NCBI RefSeq assembly: GCF_002277815.1
Contig: NZ_NKJI01000030.1
Coordinates: 1 to 44,022 of the forward strand
DNA: 44,022 nucleotides
Source: Pseudomonas sp. ERMR1:02
GTDB taxonomy: Bacteria; Pseudomonadota; Gammaproteobacteria; Pseudomonadales; Pseudomonadaceae
Direction: 5' to 3'
Shown one piece after another: positions 9,613-17,434 of this stretch (positions within the stretch are counted from its first letter, which is position 1; each line of letters starts with the position of its first letter). A model generated the notes under the pieces. That model was not told the origin of the DNA. It ran no database searches and saw nothing but the letters and a program-made list of their open reading frames with translations. Made by a program: the position numbers and the translations under genes.

Positions 9613-12417
9613 TCAAATCCGAACGTTGTCCTGCAACTCGCCGAGTAAGCGGCGCACGGCGATCAGATCCGGTGTGGCATGACCTTCGGTGAAGCGCTGG
9701 TAGATCGGCGTCAACAGCTCATGGGCTTGGCGGTAGCGACCCTGACGCTGCCAAAGCCGCGCCAGCGAGGTGGCGCTGCGCAGTTCCCAGGCCAGTGCGC
9801 CCTGGGATTTCGCAACGTTGAGCGCCTTGATCAGCACGGTTTCAGCGGTGCAGTTTTTCACCGGGCAATCGGCCGTCAGCAGCGCATCGGCCCGGGCCCG
9901 TAGAATCTCCGCAGTGCTCCAGCCTGCCGCGCCGCTGTCGGCGCGCGCAAGCAAGTCGTCATCGACGAAAGCGCTGTCCAGCGTGACCATTATCTCCTTG
10001 ATCAAGCCGACGCCCGGACGCCGTGATGTCTGTGCATCGGCACTGTCGATGACTTGCGCATAGTGTTGCGCCCAAGTGTAGAACAGCAGCACTGAATGTT
10101 TCTGCGCCTGTTCCAGCAGCAGGCGCAGCAGTTCGCGGGCGGTGCCGGTGTCGCCGTTGTAGTGGGCGATCAGGCAACCCGAGAGGGCCAGGGTGTAGCA
10201 GATGGACGTGCCGTGATTGATCTGCAGGGCAATGTCCAGCGCCTGTCGGGCCGTGCGCCAGGCCTGTTCCGGTTGACCCTGCAACCAGAGGATGCGCGCC
10301 AGGATCGTCAAGGCGGCGACGCTCTGGTCGTACTGCACGCCGAAACCATGGGTGAAGCGGTTAAGGTGGCCGCTGTGGGCCATGCGCTGGATCACCTCAT
10401 CGGCATTCACCCGCGCCCGTGCCTGATCCCCGGCAAAGTGCAGCGCCAACACCCGCAAGCGATGCGTGCTGAGGGACAGCACGGGGTCACCGTGCAGACC
10501 CAACTGGTCGAATTGCTGGCTCTGCTCCAGAGCCATCTGATATTTGCCGCAAAGGAGGTTGACTGCCAGATACCCGGAAACGGCTCGAAGTTCTCCGACC
10601 ACGTCATTGCAATGTCTGGCCAGGGTTCGGGCGGTGACGAAAGCGCCGATGGCTTCAGCGGTTGCGCCCTGAACGTGGTAACAGGCGCTGCCGAGAGCCA
10701 GCTTCAGGGTCATTTTCAAATGCGCGCAGGGCTCGGGCGCGGCATCGAGCAATGCCAGGGCCTTGCGCACATAACCGCCGTGCTCCTTGAGCAGTGACAG
10801 TTCTTGCCAGAGTGGCGTCGACGCCGCCGTTAAGCGGATCGCCAGCGTCTTCGGGCCCTGTGCATTCAGGCCCCAATCGAGGGCCGCGCGGATGTCTTCC
10901 AGGCTGCGGGCATATCGCTCGATCCACAACACTGTCGGAATCTGTTCCCATTCTTTCTGCGCCTGTTGCATCAAGGCCAGGCAGCGCTCGGCGTGACGTT
11001 CCCGGGTGTCGGGCAGCTCGGCGGTCTGTTCGAGTTTTTCCAGGGCATAGTGGCGGGTGGTGTCGAGAAGGCGGTAGAACACTTCTTCATCGCCGACATC
11101 CACGCTCAGCAGGGACTTGGCCACCAGTTGCATGATCGAGCCAAACACCTCGCGGTGTTCGATGTGTTCGCCAGCGATCACCGCCGCTGCCGACTCAAGC
11201 GTAAAGCTGCCGCGGAAGACGCCCAGTCGACGCAGGCAAGTCTGTTCGCAGGCGCTGAGCAGTTTGAAGCTCCAGTCCAGCGTCGCGCGCAGGGTCTGAT
11301 GCCGGCCCAGGGTCGACTGGCTGCTGTGGGTCAGCAGGCGAAAACTGTCTTGCAGTTGCGCGAGCAAACCGTCGAGACCAAGGCTGGTGACTTGCGCCGC
11401 CGCCAGTTCCAGGGCCAGTGGAATGCCGTCGAGGCGTCGGCAGATGTCGATCAACAGCGGCAACTCGGCATCGCTCAGCTCGAAGCTGTCGTGGCTGGCC
11501 ATGGCCCGCTCGACGAACAATTGCAGCGCGGAAAAGCTCAGGGCCTGGGCGCGGTCCAGCACGGCGATGGGTGGAGGGCAGTCCAGGGATTCCAGGCGCT
11601 GGACGAATTCGCCCTCGGACCGCAGGCTTTCGCGGCTGGTGGCCAGAATGTGCACCTGCGGCGCGCCACGCAGCAGGGTTTCACAGAGCAGGGCCACGCT
11701 GTCGAGCAGGTGCTCGCAGTTATCGATGACCAGCAGCATCTGCCGCTCGCGCAGGAACAGGGCGAGGCTATTCAGCGGTTCGGCGTCGTGCAGGGACACC
11801 TCCAGCAGCGTGGCCAGATGACCGGTGATCATCAACGGGTCGTTGATTGGCGCCAGGTCCAGCAAGCGAATGCCGTCGCGATATTGACCGATAAGATGTT
11901 CGGCGACGCGCAGGGCCACGGTGGTCTTGCCGATGCCACCGGGGCCGACCAGGGTGATGAAGCGCTGGCGCGGCAGTTGTGCTACCAGGTTGTCGACCAG
12001 TGTTTGACGACCGATCAGGCGAGTGCGGCGCAGGGGCAGATTGTGCCGACTCGATTCAGCGGGACCGCGTTGTGGGCGTTGCTCGACGTGCTCCAGGGCA
12101 ATGGGCGCGACGAAGCTGTAGCCGCGCTGCGCCACGGTGATGATGTAGCGCTGGCCGGCCTGACCGTCGCCGAGGGCCTTGCGCAGGGCCGCCATGTGCA
12201 CCCGCAGGTTGATCTCTTCCACCACGCTGTTGGGCCAGACTTCGGCAATCAGTTGTTGCTTGCTGACCACGTTCCCGGCGTGTTCCAGCAGGATCAACAG
12301 GATGTCCATGGCCCGTCGGCCCAGGCGCAGGGGCTCGTCGGCCTCCATCACCAGGCGTTGTCCGGGGTAGATCCTGTAAGGGCCGAAATGCACAGCCTGT
12401 TCGAGGGAAAGGGTCAA
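9613..12417 (-). CDS. winged-helix/STAND ATPase regulator with TPR-like C-terminus
   Basis: 934 residues, intact. An OmpR-like winged-helix domain (residues 1-105, RAMDILLILLEHAGNVVSKQ, AQRGYSFVAP) is joined to a STAND ATPase with GPGGIGKTT, Walker B MLLVIDNCEHLL and ILATSRESLR. A long helical region with TPR-like repeats follows (about 480-930), usually the ligand or partner sensor. Proteins of this build bind DNA through the winged helix and are switched by the C-terminal repeats. It is divergent from the flavodoxin-like gene at 12791, so that operon is a possible target. A paralogue lies convergently at 8112. Confidence 0.85.
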   Translation of the reverse strand: MTLSLEQAVHFGPYRIYPGQRLVMEADEPLRLGRRAMDILLILLEHAGNVVSKQQLIAEVWPNSVVEEINLRVHMAALRKALGDGQAGQRYIITVAQRGYSFVAPIALEHVEQRPQRGPAESSRHNLPLRRTRLIGRQTLVDNLVAQLPRQRFITLVGPGGIGKTTVALRVAEHLIGQYRDGIRLLDLAPINDPLMITGHLATLLEVSLHDAEPLNSLALFLRERQMLLVIDNCEHLLDSVALLCETLLRGAPQVHILATSRESLRSEGEFVQRLESLDCPPPIAVLDRAQALSFSALQLFVERAMASHDSFELSDAELPLLIDICRRLDGIPLALELAAAQVTSLGLDGLLAQLQDSFRLLTHSSQSTLGRHQTLRATLDWSFKLLSACEQTCLRRLGVFRGSFTLESAAAVIAGEHIEHREVFGSIMQLVAKSLLSVDVGDEEVFYRLLDTTRHYALEKLEQTAELPDTRERHAERCLALMQQAQKEWEQIPTVLWIERYARSLEDIRAALDWGLNAQGPKTLAIRLTAASTPLWQELSLLKEHGGYVRKALALLDAAPEPCAHLKMTLKLALGSACYHVQGATAEAIGAFVTARTLARHCNDVVGELRAVSGYLAVNLLCGKYQMALEQSQQFDQLGLHGDPVLSLSTHRLRVLALHFAGDQARARVNADEVIQRMAHSGHLNRFTHGFGVQYDQSVAALTILARILWLQGQPEQAWRTARQALDIALQINHGTSICYTLALSGCLIAHYNGDTGTARELLRLLLEQAQKHSVLLFYTWAQHYAQVIDSADAQTSRRPGVGLIKEIMVTLDSAFVDDDLLARADSGAAGWSTAEILRARADALLTADCPVKNCTAETVLIKALNVAKSQGALAWELRSATSLARLWQRQGRYRQAHELLTPIYQRFTEGHATPDLIAVRRLLGELQDNVRI

Positions 12418-12614
12418 CGGGTCACTCCTGTCTGCAGCCGTCTAATTCGCGGTTTCCGAGCATATTCCTCAGGTTTTTTCATCTGCGCAATGCGTCACTT
12501 GACTGACTTCGGGTGTTCGCTTCGCCTGCCGGTTGCCCGGTACTGATAGTAGCTCCGTATATATTGGGCACGGTGGCTATGACGGGGCGTCAGTGCTTTA
12601 GGCGCGTCATGAAA

Positions 12615-12634
12615 AATTAACAACGTTTAACTCG
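12615..12634 (+). promoter_or_regulatory. putative operator shared with the AraC gene
   Basis: AATTAACAACGTTTAACTCG occurs here and, as its exact complement, at 14780-14799. Relative to the gene downstream of each copy (flavodoxin-like gene here, AraC gene there) the orientation is the same. A similar GCG-N2-ATGAA string lies just upstream in both copies. A 20-base identity in two promoter regions 2 kb apart, outside any REP, suggests a binding site for one shared regulator. Confidence 0.5.
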
Positions 12635-12668
12635 TCCTACGCCCGCTCTACGCCCAAAACTCGTTCTT

Positions 12669-12754
12669 TGTAGGAGCGATGCTTGCTCGCGAAGGTGTGT
12701 CAGGCGACATCAATGTGACTGACACACCTTCGCGAGCAAGCATCGCTCCTACAG
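12669..12754. repeat. inverted pair of REP elements
   Basis: TGTAGGAGCGATGCTTGCTC and its complement; the spacer is also palindromic (GTGTGTCAGGCGACA against TGACTGACACACC). It lies just upstream of the flavodoxin-like gene, between the shared 20-bp element and its start. Confidence 0.9.
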
Positions 12755-12790
12755 GTACAGAGGGATTTAACTCATCACAAGGACACCGTA

Positions 12791-13366
12791 ATGAGCAACG
12801 TGGTGGTGGTCTATCACAGTGGCTACGGGCATACCCGCGTCATCGCCGAAGCCGTGGCCAAGGGTGTTGAACGCCATCCGGGCAGCACCTGCCGCCTGAT
12901 TTCCGTTGAAGAGGTGGACGAACACTGGGACCACCTGCACCACGCCGACGCGATTATTTTCGGCGCCCCGACCTACATGGGCAGCGCCTCGGCCGCCTTC
13001 AAGGGTTTCATGGAAGCTACGGCAGCGTTCTACCTGGCGCAACCGTGGCGCGACAAACTGGCGGCCGGCTTCACCAATTCCGGCTGCCTGTGTGGCGACA
13101 AGCTCAACACCTTGCTGCAGATGGCAGTCTTCGCTGCCCAGCATTCGATGATCTGGGTCGGCCTCGATTTATTGCCGGCGCGTTCCGGTACGGGCGTGTT
13201 CGATGGGCAACTCAATCGCCTCGGCAGCTCGCTGGGCGCCATGGCCCAGTCAAATGTCGAACAGTCCCCAGACCTTGCACCGCCCGCCGAAGACCGCTGC
13301 ACTGCCGCGCATCTGGGTGAGCGGGTAGCGCGGCTGGCCGAGCGCATGGGCCGCGCATCTGATTGA
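12791..13366 (+). CDS. flavodoxin-like NAD(P)H-dependent oxidoreductase
   Basis: 191 residues, flavodoxin fold of the WrbA/FMN-reductase type. The FMN phosphate loop is YHSGYGHTRVIAEAV (residues 8-22), and the second flavin loop GAPTYMGSASAAFKGFME follows at about 58-75. Relatives reduce quinones or flavins with NAD(P)H. AAGGA precedes the ATG. A chloroperoxidase-type hydrolase follows 46 bases downstream on the same strand, so the two probably form an operon for stress or xenobiotic handling. The exact substrate is not inferable. Confidence 0.85.
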   Translation: MSNVVVVYHSGYGHTRVIAEAVAKGVERHPGSTCRLISVEEVDEHWDHLHHADAIIFGAPTYMGSASAAFKGFMEATAAFYLAQPWRDKLAAGFTNSGCLCGDKLNTLLQMAVFAAQHSMIWVGLDLLPARSGTGVFDGQLNRLGSSLGAMAQSNVEQSPDLAPPAEDRCTAAHLGERVARLAERMGRASD

Positions 13367-13412
13367 TTCAACTCAACCCAACCAACCACACCCCACGTTA
13401 AGGAGCACTCCC

Positions 13413-14237
13413 ATGAGCACGTTCACCACCCGCGACGGCACCGAGATTTACTACAAGGACTGGGGCAGCGGTCAGCCCATCGTATTCAGTCACGGTTGGC
13501 CGCTGAATGCCGACAGTTGGGAATCGCAGATGATTTTCCTCGCTTCCAAAGGCTACCGGGTCATCGCCCACGATCGTCGGGGCCACGGCCGCTCCAGCCA
13601 ACCGTGGACCGGCAATGACATGGACACCTACGCCGATGACCTGGCGCAATTGATCGAGTTGCTCGACCTCAAAGACGCCGTGCTGTTTGGCTTCTCAACC
13701 GGTGGCGGCGAAGTGGCACGCTACATCGGTCGCCATGGCACCGACCGCGTAGCCAAGGCCGGGCTGATTTCCTCGGTACCGCCGCTGATGCTCAAGACCC
13801 AAGCCAACCCCGGCGGCCTGCCCATCGAAGTGTTCGACGGCATTCGCCAGGCCTCGCTGGTGGATCGCTCGCAGTTGTACAAGGACCTCGCCAGCGGTCC
13901 GTTCTTTGGCTTCAACAAACCCGACGCCAAACCTTCGCAGGGCATGATCGACTGGTTCTGGATGCAAGGCATGACTTCCGGCCACAAGAACGCCTACGAC
14001 TGCATCAAGGCGTTCTCGGAAACCGACTTCACTGAAGACCTGAAGAAGTTCGACGTGCCCACGCTGGTGGTGCATGGCGATGCGGACCAGGTGGTGCCGA
14101 TCGAAGCGGCGGGTATCGCTTCGGCAGCATTGGTGAAAGGTTCTACCCTCAAAGTCTACCCCGGTGCGCCCCATGGCTTGACTGATACCCACAAGGATCA
14201 GCTCAACGCCGATCTGCTGGCGTTCCTCAAGGGTTGA
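13413..14237 (+). CDS. alpha/beta hydrolase, non-heme chloroperoxidase/arylesterase type
   Basis: 274 residues, full length for the cofactor-free haloperoxidase family. It shows the oxyanion region FSHGWPLNADSWE, the nucleophile elbow GFSTGGGE (Ser about 97), the acid in VVHGDADQVVP and the catalytic histidine in YPGAPHGLTDTH. Family members hydrolyse esters and in the presence of peroxide and acetate can halogenate; the natural substrate is unclear. TAAGGAG lies just upstream of the ATG. It is probably translated with the flavodoxin-like gene. The first residue of the elbow is Phe where many relatives have His. Confidence 0.88.
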   Translation: MSTFTTRDGTEIYYKDWGSGQPIVFSHGWPLNADSWESQMIFLASKGYRVIAHDRRGHGRSSQPWTGNDMDTYADDLAQLIELLDLKDAVLFGFSTGGGEVARYIGRHGTDRVAKAGLISSVPPLMLKTQANPGGLPIEVFDGIRQASLVDRSQLYKDLASGPFFGFNKPDAKPSQGMIDWFWMQGMTSGHKNAYDCIKAFSETDFTEDLKKFDVPTLVVHGDADQVVPIEAAGIASAALVKGSTLKVYPGAPHGLTDTHKDQLNADLLAFLKG

Positions 14238-14245
14238 CACAATAC

Positions 14246-14316
14246 CTGTAGGAGCCCGGCTTGCCGGCGATGGCGTCCATGAAATCGCCTTCGCCGGCAA
14301 GCCGGGCTCCTACAGG
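14246..14316. repeat. inverted REP pair, variant family
   Basis: CTGTAGGAGCCCGGCTTGCC and its complement, a different REP subfamily (CCCGGCTTGCCGGCGA stem) from the others in the window. It lies between convergent genes. The right arm supplies the TAG stop of the AraC gene on the minus strand. Confidence 0.88.
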
Positions 14317-14726
14317 GTGGCGTGGTGTATGGAACGTACGGTCCGGCAACGCCAGGCGAACGGATTGATGCCTTCGCTGCGGGTAAACATGTGGCAGAAG
14401 TGCGCCTGATCGCAGAAGCCGCATTCCAGGCTGATTTGCGTGAGACTCAGGTCCGTGTGCTGGATCAGCAGCTTGGCCCGGGCGATGCGTTGCTGGCGAA
14501 TCCAGTCCTGGGGCGATAAACCGGTGCTGCATTTGAAGGCGCGGGAGAAATGACTGCGCGACAGCGAACAGGCTCGGGCCAGTTCGGTCACTTCCAGGGT
14601 TTCGCCGAGGCGCTCGAGGATCAGTTGTTTCACCAGCCGTTCGCGTTGCGCACTGAGGCCGCCGGCGGTTTTCTTTTGCGTTTGCGTGACTGTCGCGCGG
14701 GCGGCGTTTTGCTGGAAGGGAGCCAT
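14310..14726 (-). CDS. AraC-family transcriptional regulator, single-domain
   Basis: 138 residues, almost only the AraC DNA-binding domain: two helix-turn-helix units LEVTELARACSLSRSHFSRA and LSLTQISLECGFCDQAHFCH. The usual N-terminal sensing domain is absent, as in the short MarA/SoxS-like activators, although the 40-residue N-terminal tail is Gln/Ala-rich. The 20-bp element at 14780 lies 54 bases before the start, so autoregulation or control by the same factor as the flavodoxin-like operon is possible. The stop comes from the REP. It is divergent from the LysR gene at 14885. Confidence 0.85.
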   Translation of the reverse strand: MAPFQQNAARATVTQTQKKTAGGLSAQRERLVKQLILERLGETLEVTELARACSLSRSHFSRAFKCSTGLSPQDWIRQQRIARAKLLIQHTDLSLTQISLECGFCDQAHFCHMFTRSEGINPFAWRCRTVRSIHHATL

Positions 14727-14779
14727 GGCGAATGTCCGTGTCGGTAGGACTCATTCTTGAACCCCAGGGCTCTGGCTTG

Positions 14780-14799
14780 CGAGTTAAACGTTGTTAATT
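14780..14799 (-). promoter_or_regulatory. second copy of the putative operator
   Basis: Exact complement of the element at 12615-12634. In the sense of the AraC gene it reads AATTAACAACGTTTAACTCG, 54-73 bases upstream of the ATG. It lies in the divergent AraC/LysR promoter region, so either or both genes could be controlled. Confidence 0.5.
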
Positions 14800-14884
14800 A
14801 CACGTTCATTGCGCGAAGTCTTGAGCAAAGTCAGACACAATCGTCACTCCTGCGTCTGGCTCAATACACAAGGAACCCGTGCCT

Positions 14885-15802
14885 ATGAACCGAAACGATC
14901 TGCGTCGCGTCGACATGAACCTGCTGGTGATTTTCGAAGCGCTGATGTTCGAAAAAAACCTGACCCGCGTTGCGGAAAAACTGTTCATGGGCCAGCCGGC
15001 GGTGAGTGCTGCCCTGGGCCGGTTACGCGATCTGTTCGATGATCCATTGCTGTTGCGCAACGGTCGCGGCATGGAGCCGACGGGGCGGGCGCTGGCGATT
15101 CTCAAGGAGCTGCAACCGGCGATGGACACCATCTCCGGCGCGGTCAGTCGGGCCAAGGAGTTCGATCCGACAACCAGTTGCGATGTGTTTCGCATCGGGC
15201 TGTCGGACGATGCCGAGTTCGGTTTGTTTCCGCCGTTGTTGCGCCAGTTGCAGGAAGAGGCACCGGGGATCGTGGTCGTGGTGCGCCGCGCCAATTACCT
15301 GTTGATGCCGGCATTGTTGGCTTCCGGGGAAATCTCCGTGGGCGTGAGCTACACCACGGACCTGCCGGCCAATGCCAAGCGCAAGACACTGCGCGACATC
15401 CCCTGCAAGGTGTTGCGCGGCGACACCCGGCCAGGGCCGCTGACCCTCGACGAATACTGCGCGCGGCCCCATGCGATGGTGTCGTTTTCCGGTGACCTGA
15501 GCGGCAACATCGACCTGGATCTGGCCAAGGTCGGGCGGTGTCGTAAGGTGGTGCTCGGCGTGCCGCAATTCAGTGGCTTGCGCGCGTTGCTGGCCGGAAC
15601 CGAGATGATTGCCACCGTGCCGGATTATGCGGCTTGTGCATTGGTGGAGGGGTGTGGCTTGCGTGCCGAGGATCCGCCCTTTGCGATTGAGGCGGCGCAA
15701 TTGTCGATGGCCTGGAGCGGGGTGCATGACAACGATCCGGCGGAGCGCTGGTTGCGTTCGCGCATCAGTCAGTTCATGTCGGCACCGTTGGAGATTGCCT
15801 GA
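14885..15802 (+). CDS. LysR-family transcriptional regulator
   Basis: 305 residues. The N-terminal winged helix-turn-helix (LRRVDMNLLVIFEALMFE, LTRVAEKLFMGQPAVSAALG) is of the NodD/PcpR/LinR-like subgroup, and the co-inducer domain follows. AAGGA at 14870-14874 serves either the ATG at 14885 or a GTG at 14879 that would add two residues; ATG is preferred. It is divergent from the AraC gene and followed by the long nested repeat. The regulated pathway is unknown. Confidence 0.88.
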   Translation: MNRNDLRRVDMNLLVIFEALMFEKNLTRVAEKLFMGQPAVSAALGRLRDLFDDPLLLRNGRGMEPTGRALAILKELQPAMDTISGAVSRAKEFDPTTSCDVFRIGLSDDAEFGLFPPLLRQLQEEAPGIVVVVRRANYLLMPALLASGEISVGVSYTTDLPANAKRKTLRDIPCKVLRGDTRPGPLTLDEYCARPHAMVSFSGDLSGNIDLDLAKVGRCRKVVLGVPQFSGLRALLAGTEMIATVPDYAACALVEGCGLRAEDPPFAIEAAQLSMAWSGVHDNDPAERWLRSRISQFMSAPLEIA

Positions 15803-15826
15803 ATCTCACGGTTGTCCCCGATCAAA

Positions 15827-16686
15827 CTGTAGGAGCTGGCTTGCCAGCGAAGGCTGCGTGTCAGGCGCCGTATTTTTTTGGTGTACATATCCATTCCTGC
15901 GGTAACGGCCGCTATCGGTTTCGCTTTTACAGCGAGTCACTTGGAAAAGCCCCAAGTAACCAAGGGCTCTTGCCCCTGTCGTTCGGTGCCTCGCTGTGGC
16001 TCGGCATGCCCTCGCTCCGGTCCTGCTCCGTGGGCCCGCCGCGATGGGCCATCCTTGGCCCAGCGCGGGTAAACCGGCATCCATGCCGGTTTACCCACTG
16101 CGCAGAACCTCCACTCGGCCTCTCGATGGCGCAAGAAAATCAAAAGCCAGATCAAAAGCGATGCGGCCTGACAGCCGACCTGATTTCGCGGATGTATTCG
16201 TACCCCTGTAGGAGCGAGCCTGCTCGCGAAAAACGTCCAGACAACGCGATCATTCAGACAGGGCGCATTTTCGTTGACGTCCATCGCGAGCAGGCTCGCT
16301 CCCACAGGGGATCACAGGCAAGTCAAAAATCAGGTCGGCTGTCAGGCCGCCTCGCGCGCTTTTGATTTAGGCGCCCCGTTAAACCACGATGGCCGAACGC
16401 AGGCATTGCTCCGTGGGTAAACCGGCAGGACGCCGGTTTAGCCGCGCTGGGCCAGGGATGGCCCATCGCGGCGACCCACGGAGCAATGCCGGAGTGAGGG
16501 CATGCCGAGCCGAAGCGAGGCACCGAGTGGTGGGGCAAAGCCTTTTGGTTCCTTTTCGGCGTTTGGAAAGGGACTCGCCGTAAGGGCGAAACCATAAGCC
16601 GCCGTTACCGCAGGAATGGATATGCACACCATCAAAAAACCCATCGCCTGACACGCAGCCTTCGCGAGCAAGCCCGCTCCCACAGG
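15827..16686. repeat. 0.86-kb nested inverted repeat with REP elements
   Basis: A large imperfect palindrome. The outer arms are REP copies (15827 CTGTAGGAGCTGGCTTGCCA; right end 16686). Inside each, about 260 bases are repeated in opposite orientation: GAAGGCTGCGTGTCAGGCG, CATATCCATTCCTGCGGTAA, then GCATGCC and GATGGGCCAT segments, ending in a small hairpin GGGTAAACCGGC...GCCGGTTTACCC. A complete REP pair sits at the centre (16205-16307). Short open frames occur but are arginine/serine-rich, present in all frames and lack ribosome sites, so no gene is called. This is an intergenic mosaic repeat of the type found in many copies in Pseudomonas genomes. Confidence 0.75.
16205..16307. repeat. 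central REP pair of the nested repeat
   Basis: CCTGTAGGAGCGAGCCTGCT and its complement (ending CTCGCTCCCACAGGG) separated by about 50 bases, nested between the arms of the longer inverted repeat. Confidence 0.85.
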
Positions 16687-16822
16687 GGATTTGTATGGGC
16701 CTGAAGATCTTCGTGCCCTCCCAAAAAGAGCACGTACATCCAATTTTTTCCTTCCCCGTCCCCGCACTATCCAATCCAGTCTTTACTTCATTCTCTACCC
16801 AGTCTCGCCGGAGCCCTTCGCC

Positions 16823-17434
16823 ATGCCTGAAGTCCATACCCAGAGCACGCAAGCGCCGGGGTTCGATGAAATCGTGACACTGATCGTCAAGCATCGGATC
16901 AAGGCCGGTTTTGAAGCACCCTATGAAGCCTGGTTGCGACGCATCGTCGGCATTGCCGCTAAGAGCGAAGGGCATTTGGGCGTCGACGTGATTCGCGGCA
17001 AGCAGGCTGGCCTGCAGATGTTTACCTGCGTGCTGCGCTTTTGCACCACCGAGGCCATGCAGCGCTGGCTCGATTCGCCGCAGCGCCAGGCGTTGGTTGA
17101 TGAAGCCGTGCCGATGCTGGCGGACGGCGACCAGACCGAGGTCAATCCGGTCAACGAGTTCTGGTTCGCACCGCAGGCTGATGCAGCTTCGCCGCCGCCG
17201 CGCTGGAAGCAGGCCGTGGTGACATTGCTGGTGATTTTGCCGCACACCTTGCTGGTGCCGCTGATCTGGGGGCCGCTGTTGCAGCTCAACGCGTTGCTCT
17301 CCAACTACGTGGTCGCGACCTTCCTGATCACCCTGACCATCGTGCTGTCGGTGGTCTACGTCTTCATGCCGATGGCGACACGCTTGTTCGCGCCCTGGCT
17401 TTCCCCTTCCACTCAGTCCAAGGAAACGCGATGA
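16823..17434 (+). CDS. antibiotic-biosynthesis-monooxygenase-like protein with membrane tail
   Basis: 203 residues. Residues 15-115 resemble an ABM (ferredoxin-like dimeric) domain (IVTLIVKHRIKAGFEAPYEAW, GHLGVDVIRG). The C-terminus carries two hydrophobic segments (about 133-156 and 163-187), so the domain is tethered to the inner membrane. This layout is known for uncharacterised proteins of the family. Its stop overlaps the start of the amidohydrolase gene (ATGA), indicating coupled translation. The substrate is unknown. An upstream in-frame ATG at 16691 was not used because it lies in repeat-flanking DNA without a ribosome site. Confidence 0.75.
   Translation: MPEVHTQSTQAPGFDEIVTLIVKHRIKAGFEAPYEAWLRRIVGIAAKSEGHLGVDVIRGKQAGLQMFTCVLRFCTTEAMQRWLDSPQRQALVDEAVPMLADGDQTEVNPVNEFWFAPQADAASPPPRWKQAVVTLLVILPHTLLVPLIWGPLLQLNALLSNYVVATFLITLTIVLSVVYVFMPMATRLFAPWLSPSTQSKETR

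Larger units (their letters stand above)
12418..12790. other. divergent intergenic region with REP pair and shared 20-bp element
   Basis: 373 bases between the large regulator and the flavodoxin-like gene. It contains the 20-bp element at 12615-12634, which recurs at 14780-14799, and the REP pair at 12669-12754. No ORF with a ribosome site was found. Confidence 0.6.

Noticed and set aside
10966..12546. Long open frame opposite the 934-residue regulator
   Set aside because: Shadow of the minus-strand gene, which has the winged-helix and Walker motifs. The other reading has none.
15878..16600. Small arginine/serine-rich ORFs in the nested repeat
   Set aside because: They occur in several frames of both arms, lack ribosome sites and follow the repeat symmetry, so they are not supported as genes.
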